DNA of 64,000 nucleotides. Origin: Trichobilharzia szidati (Eukaryota > Platyhelminthes > Trematoda > Strigeidida > Schistosomatidae). Positions within the stretch are counted from its first letter, which is position 1; every line of letters starts with the position of its first letter. A model generated the notes under the pieces. The model did not search any database. It had not been told where the DNA came from and saw only the letters and a program-made list of their open reading frames with translations. The stretch covers positions 5,739,204 to 5,803,203 of the forward strand of contig OX235273.1 in NCBI GenBank assembly GCA_944472155.2, in the 5' to 3' direction. This document shows, one piece after another, positions 59,860 through 64,000 of the stretch. A program made the position numbers and the translations under genes.

Positions 59860-60425
59860 TAGCCCGAGATTTAAGCAGGCCGCCAAGGTCTAATACCCTG
59901 CTGGAATGATTGTCAAGTCAAGTACATAGGTCAAACTAGTAGGACAGGGGCAGTCAGACTAGCTGAACATAGAAACTTAGCAAAATCTAGATTGGTTGAC
60001 CCAAATAAGATAAGAAATCTAGAGAATAGTTCAGCTATAGCACTACATGCATTTACACACAACCATACAATAGGATGGGATAGGATGACAGTTTTAAAAT
60101 TTAATGTCACAGGGTATATGGAGAGATTGATAACGGAAGCTTTGTTTATCGAATCAACTGCAAACACGTATAACAGGAATGATTCAACACATGTCCCCGA
60201 TATATGGAAAATTCGACTACCTCACTGATGACAAATAGGAGAGAACAAAGAAAACTATAAAACTCAAGTTTAAAAGTCTTGTGATTACAACTGATATGAT
60301 TATGAACAATAAATTTTGTTCAAAACTGCGTCATCAAGTAAATAATATTGATTCACTGTGTGATATATCTAATAAAACTGATATGGAACTACTTACTACC
60401 GAAGTGCTCAAGTTTTACACATAGA
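59860..60425 (+). mobile_element. PLE-A-type 3' end with GIY-YIG fragment and tail
   Basis: Begins IPCWNDCQVKYIGQTSRTGA (from about 59900), continues with an open frame (see CDS), and ends with a tail carrying ATGATTATGAACAATAAATT, TTGTTC, AAAACTGCGTCATCAAG (60297-60340). The 3' end is near 60425. Confidence 0.85.
59915..60228 (+). CDS. PLE-A-type GIY-YIG C-terminal region
   Basis: Open frame after a one-base shift in NDCQVKYIGQTSR: TGAVRLAEHRNLAKSRLVDP, NKIRNLENSSAIALHAFTHN, HTIGWDRMTVLKFNVTGYME, RLITEALFIESTANTYNRND, STHVPDIWKIRLPH, stop at 60228. It covers the distal half of the GIY-YIG domain (Glu in AEHRN; ALHAFTHNHTIGW block) and the terminal peptide. The YIG and Arg of QTSR lie just upstream. 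It is the best-preserved PLE-A endonuclease end here. RT is absent, so it is not functional. Confidence 0.8.
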
Positions 60426-60469
60426 TGAAGGTTGTATATTCCACTAATTGCAGTGAGGTTAACGTTTAC

Positions 60470-60565
60470 GAAAAAATAATAATGATAGCTTTATTCTGAG
60501 TAGGCTTTTTGTAATGTACAAAACATCAGCAGAGTTTATTCTGTGATATTTTCTTTTCTTCCAGG
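60470..60565 (-). mobile_element. LINE tail scrap (CR1-like)
   Basis: AATAATAATGATAGCTTTAT with TCTGAGTAGG resembles the CR1-A tail (AATAATAATGGCTTTATTCC). Only the last ~90 bases could be involved. Confidence 0.35.
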
Positions 60566-60639
60566 ATCTTCAAATAAAACATTAACTGATAGTAGACGGT
60601 GTTACTCAGCGCTACCTAACTTGAAGCTTAAAGTAATCC

Positions 60640-61600
60640 ATTAGGATGATATCTCTTCTTTGTCTCCTTCGTGAAATACACGACATTAGATATGATGAAG
60701 AAGATTTGTATCTCACATGGATGATTTTGATGTGGTTGTGTTCCCTGAGCTGGATAGTTAGTTTGCGAAGCTTTCATCGCCCTACTAGGCGACATCTTCA
60801 GCGCATACTACTTCAATTTGTTGAAGTGAGATTTTAGAATTCTCCACGAGTTTATTAATCATCTCTCCCGGTGGATGACCTTGGACATGATTGGTTGTTC
60901 TTGTGTGTTTTCACAACCTCTAGGCTACTTGTATTGGAACTGATTGTTTCTTTGACTTGAACTTTGATCCTTTGTGTGTAGGGTTTCTTTCTTATCAGTT
61001 GATAAATTTTGTCTATCTAGATGTGTCTATTGATTGGTGATTCACTGGAATTTCAAGCTTCTAAAAATTCTCTAGCATTCTTGTTGTTCCCTCTGTCTAA
61101 TATTTTAACTTTGTCCCAGTCGAATTGATGCCCGTGGTTGTCTGTATGCAGTGATGTGAGTGGGGAAGTGGATGTTATGTCTTTTGACGACTAGTTTATG
61201 ATTATGGATAAGAAGACGAAGGGGACATCCACTTTGGCCAATGTAGTGTTTCTCGCAGTTGTTACAATTTATCTTGTAGATGATGTTAGTTTTATCTTCT
61301 TTCGTTGTTAGGTCTTTTGGTTGACACAGAGCCATCTGAGTGAAGTGAATTTGTTTGTTTGTGTGTGATGTCAATTCCTAAAGGTTTGACGAGTCTTGCA
61401 GTGATTTCTGATATATCTTTTATATATGGCAGGGGGACTTTCTTTGTACTTTCCTTGGGGGCTTTTGGTTTGATAGATTGGCTTTCCAAGCCAACCCCAT
61501 TTTTTGAAGAGTTCAGGAGTAAATTCTGTCGACCAAGGACACTACTCAGGAAAGTTAATCTCATGTACTGGGATAATCATGCCATCGAGGAAAACGCTAT
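60640..61600 (-). mobile_element. PLE-C GIY-YIG endonuclease and tail, minus strand
   Basis: From 61560 leftward: KAPKESTKKVPLPYIKDISE, ITARLVKPLGIDITHKQTNS (linker; VPYIKGLSE... in PLE proteins), then NIIYKINCNNCEKHYIGQSG (GIY-YIG core, YKI...YIG), LLIHNHKLVVKRHN and GHQFDWDKVKILDRGNNKNA, REFLEA then stop, and NRHIDIDKIYQLI, the typical PLE C-terminus. The tail with the hammerhead-like motif is at 60690-60830. One frameshift lies near 61300. It is the only PLE-C copy with this much coding sequence on the minus strand. Confidence 0.9.
60763..60806 (-). ncRNA. Hammerhead-like motif, PLE-C copy 3
   Basis: On the minus strand: GCG, CTGAAGA (60795-60801), stem II TCGCC/GGCGA with loop TAGTAG, GAAA (60772-60775), GCTTCGC. 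Compared with 5.6 kb, the central A-U pair of stem II is G-C, a compensated change. Confidence 0.55.
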
Positions 61601-61604
61601 TTCC

Positions 61605-62290
61605 CATATTTAGTAGAAACTTACGAAACCGAAAGTTACAAGTGTTTAAATTATTCGAGCCAGAGTAAATGATACCATTAGAGGTCATCTTTCACTTGAT
61701 TGAAGCAAAATAAATAAGAGAAACTATATGGAATATGTAATGATGTCGGTTTTCAGTAGTCCGAGTTTTAAAGCAGGCCACCAGTGAATTGTTACGTTGT
61801 GCACAATTTAAAAGTCCACCTTCCTCGTAGCAGTGGAATCCACTCAGATAAAATTTCACAATATTAAGACGCATAATACATAGTGATACACTGTCAAAAT
61901 TATAAGCACAGATTCTGTAAAAGTACAATAAATTAAGGCGGCCAGATTAACCTGCTAACAGTACTGATTTCAATACCGCTTAGTCAGTTTTTTCAAAAAC
62001 TGCATTATGATTGGTTGTTTTTTTCAGGCGGGTGGTTTGAAATTTTCACATCACATGACAGGAATGAAATTAATGAAAAGCTAAAACTTTGACCTGATTT
62101 ACATGTGGCAGGTAGGCAGGTACGTCTTGAATTTCAGAATTTATTACTATGGTGTTGGTTTAGGAAAAATATGCACACAGAGGAAAATAATAACTTAGGG
62201 AAAGGTTTTTTGACAGTGAAAGTAGGTAAATCATATGTTCTTCAGAATTTTAATTAAACATCTGTTACTCTTTTTAGTTTTAGTTTAAAT
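61605..62290. other. Unassigned stretch between divergent PLE-C copies
   Basis: 61745-61785 (AGTCCGAGTTTTAAAGCAGG) weakly resembles 59850-59890. No gene or element assigned. Confidence 0.4.
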
Positions 62291-62933
62291 TAATTCCATG
62301 CTTTGTTTTAATAATTAAGATGACTCAACGTACGCTGTCTACAAAGTGGAATTATTCCTAAATCACTACGAGTTAAACTTCTTGAATATTCGCACAAATC
62401 CATACTTGCTGCAAATCATACCTCCAAGGTATTTTTACGAGAAAGAATACATAACTGCAACATCAAACTTGAATCTTATCGAACGAGAATCAAAAATATA
62501 GACGACTGTTTAACATTACTTGTTACAAGTCATATCTATGAATCCTTCCAAAAACTGTTTAATGAACGAGAATCTCATTTCCATAATGTCACTAAAAGAA
62601 GACAAATACAAAAATTCTTGAAACTCGAAGAAAAGAAACAACCAAAGAAAACTTCAACAAATGATCTGAAGAATATCAGAGCTATACATAACATGTCAGA
62701 CAAGATACTAACCGAAAATGAAATCTGATTACTACAGAAAGGTCTGAATTTCAATATCACCAGAAAGCCACTATCGGTCCAGGAAATAGCACCTATGATT
62801 GAACTTGCTCTACAACAATTCACCAATGAAGAATCACAATCTGTTAGTCAAAAGATATCACACATATTAATGACACAATGAAACATACCATCTAATCTCA
62901 CCAAACTAGAATATGAAGCCTTAAGACAAAAGC

Positions 62934-63116
62934 ATGGTTGTAACGAAAGTCGACAAGGGAAGCGTCACTGTGATAATGAACAGAACGGATTATGAAAAGA
63001 AGGCGAATGAACACCTATCTGAAAGACCATACTTACTTATTGAAGAGAAGAAATCTGCTAAATTCAACAAAATGAAAATAAATATAAACAGACTCCTTCA
63101 AGAAATGAAACCCTAA
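62934..63116 (+). pseudogene. PLE-C RT N-terminal segment (frame fragment)
   Basis: Sixty codons: MVVTKVDKGSVTVIMNRTDY (conserved ADKG.TVV block of PLE RTs), EKKANEHLSERPYLLIEEKK, then NINRLLQEMKP and a stop. The N-terminal region joins it by a frameshift at about 62925-62935, and the next block (FYGQPRIHKP) follows the stop in the same gene. It contributes to template binding in the RT. Confidence 0.75.
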
Positions 63117-63381
63117 ATTGGATATTCTCTCTGGTTTAAACTAAAACCAAAATCTTATGTACCTTCAAGATTCTACGGTCAACCAAGGATACATAAACCC
63201 ACAGTTCCATTAAGACCAGTAGTAGATTTCACCAACTCACCGACATATAACCTCTCTTAATACTTATTTTCGATAATACAACTACTACTAAAGGACACTC
63301 AAAATATTGTAAGAAATTCACATGATTTCAAATCCCAAATAGAACAGCGAGAAATTGATAAAGAAGACATTATGGTAAGCT

Positions 63382-63819
63382 ATGATATTAACTCATTATA
63401 TACTAATATCCCTATTACCGAAAGTCTTGATATCATTTCCAGTCTACCACAATCAGAGACAGCACTATCCCAAAACATGTCCACTAAACACCCGTGAAAT
63501 AATTAAGAGCTTAAAGTTCTGTCTAGAAACTAATTATCTTACATTTAAATGGAATTTATATAGACAGACAAATGGTGTTGCTATGGGTTCACCAGTCTCC
63601 CCAATAGTCACTGACCTTTTCGTAAACAGATTCGAAGATAACATCTTTTCAAGCATACTCACTCCGAAAATATGTTTAAGATATTTAGAGGATACTTTTG
63701 TAGTACTAAAACGAGATTTATACAGTCTATTCTTGAAGAAAATAAACAATCTATCTCCTAGAATCCAGTTTACTTCGGAAGCAGAATCAGATGTCGGTGA
63801 ACTACCACCGACCGCCTAG
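63382..63819 (+). pseudogene. PLE-C RT catalytic segment (frame fragment)
   Basis: After a frameshift near 63480 the frame reads LNTREIIKSLKFCLETNYLT, FKWNLYRQTNGVAMGSPVSP (motif B), IVTDLFVNRFEDNIFSSILT, PKICLRYLEDTFVVLKRDLY (motif C, YLED for YVDD: the second position is V-to-L and the first Asp is Glu), then LKKINNLSPRIQFTSEAESD. Homology goes on in another frame past 63819 (RKKPTFNKYLNFGSSHPISV) to the window end. The altered motif C suggests a dead enzyme. Confidence 0.8.
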
Positions 63820-64000
63820 TTAAGAGAAGGGAAAACGGACATTTTGGTATGTCTATATTCAGGAAGAAACCAACTTTCAACAAATATTTAAACTTCGGAT
63901 CATCACACCCTATCAGCGTAAAGGTATCAGTTGTTTCAAGTCTTGTTAGACAAAAACATCCTCTAATAACGGATGCGAAAGAAAAAGAAATATCAAACAC

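Larger units (their letters stand above)
62300..64000 (+). mobile_element. PLE-C, N-terminal region and RT, continues past window
   Basis: N-terminal region: SLRVKLLEYSHKSILAANHT (62360-62420), RERIHNCNIKLESYRTRIKN, YESFQKLFNERESHFHNVTK, FLKLEEKKQPKKTSTNDLKN, then LLQKGLNFNIT (shared PLE block before RT). From 62934: VTKVDKGSVTVIMNRTDYEK. 63130-63250: FYGQPRIHKPTVPLRPVVDF, TNSPTYNLS. 63370-63415: MVSYDINSLYTNIPITESLD (motif A). The RT continues in another frame to 63819. Several frameshifts and stops. This is the only PLE here with its 5' coding part. Confidence 0.9.

Overview
This is repeat-dominated, AT-rich eukaryotic DNA. The element set points to a digenean flatworm, most likely a schistosome-type blood fluke: RTE-clade LINEs of the SR2 kind, CR1-clade LINEs of the SR1/Perere kind, several Penelope-like element (PLE) lineages with GIY-YIG endonucleases, a Merlin DNA transposon, and tRNA-headed SINEs with Sm-alpha-like hammerhead ribozyme motifs. 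The organism is inferred from these families; no species marker was seen. No intact host gene was found. The only recognisable host gene is a broken alpha-tubulin copy at 15.9-16.8 kb, part of which recurs at 22.1 kb inside a local segmental duplication (about 16.61-18.25 kb and 22.13-23.44 kb).

Layout. 0-7 kb: RTE, PLE-A, CR1-A and PLE-C fragments, a Merlin transposase split by a SINE, and an RTE whose middle is replaced by an LTR-like repeat. 7-15 kb: PLE-A copies including a near-perfect 600-bp palindrome, PLE-B copies with hammerhead-like tails, a head-to-head RTE pair and ribozyme SINEs. 15-24 kb: tubulin pseudogene, duplication, head-to-head PLEs, and RTE and PLE copies each hit by a SINE. 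24-33 kb: another PLE-A inverted pair, two CR1-A elements (one with a 398-codon RT frame), Sm-alpha-like copies. 33-45 kb: mixed RTE, PLE-B and CR1-B, a SINE with a clean 12-bp target-site duplication, and the best PLE here (RT plus GIY-YIG in one frame with a single stop codon at 43.0-44.4 kb). 45-56 kb: PLE-A with RT, degraded PLE-B copies and an 810-bp SINE palindrome. 56-64 kb: a near full-length CR1-A (APE endonuclease plus RT), PLE-A and PLE-C tails, and a PLE-C running off the right edge.

How the parts work together. LINEs and PLEs encode the enzymes; SINEs parasitise them. One SINE family (SINE-R here) ends in the same ~40-bp tail as the local RTE LINEs, which suggests that RTE mobilises it. 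Three SINE families carry hammerhead-like motifs, each with a different six-base palindromic stem III. PLE tails carry their own hammerhead-like motifs. Closely spaced inverted pairs of related elements in this window are almost all oriented tails-outward (5' ends joined), which is the main structural signal that the individual elements do not explain.

Names such as PLE-A/B/C, CR1-A/B and SINE-R/T/H/K/N are local labels for this window. Boundaries of degraded elements are approximate, usually within a few tens of bases.
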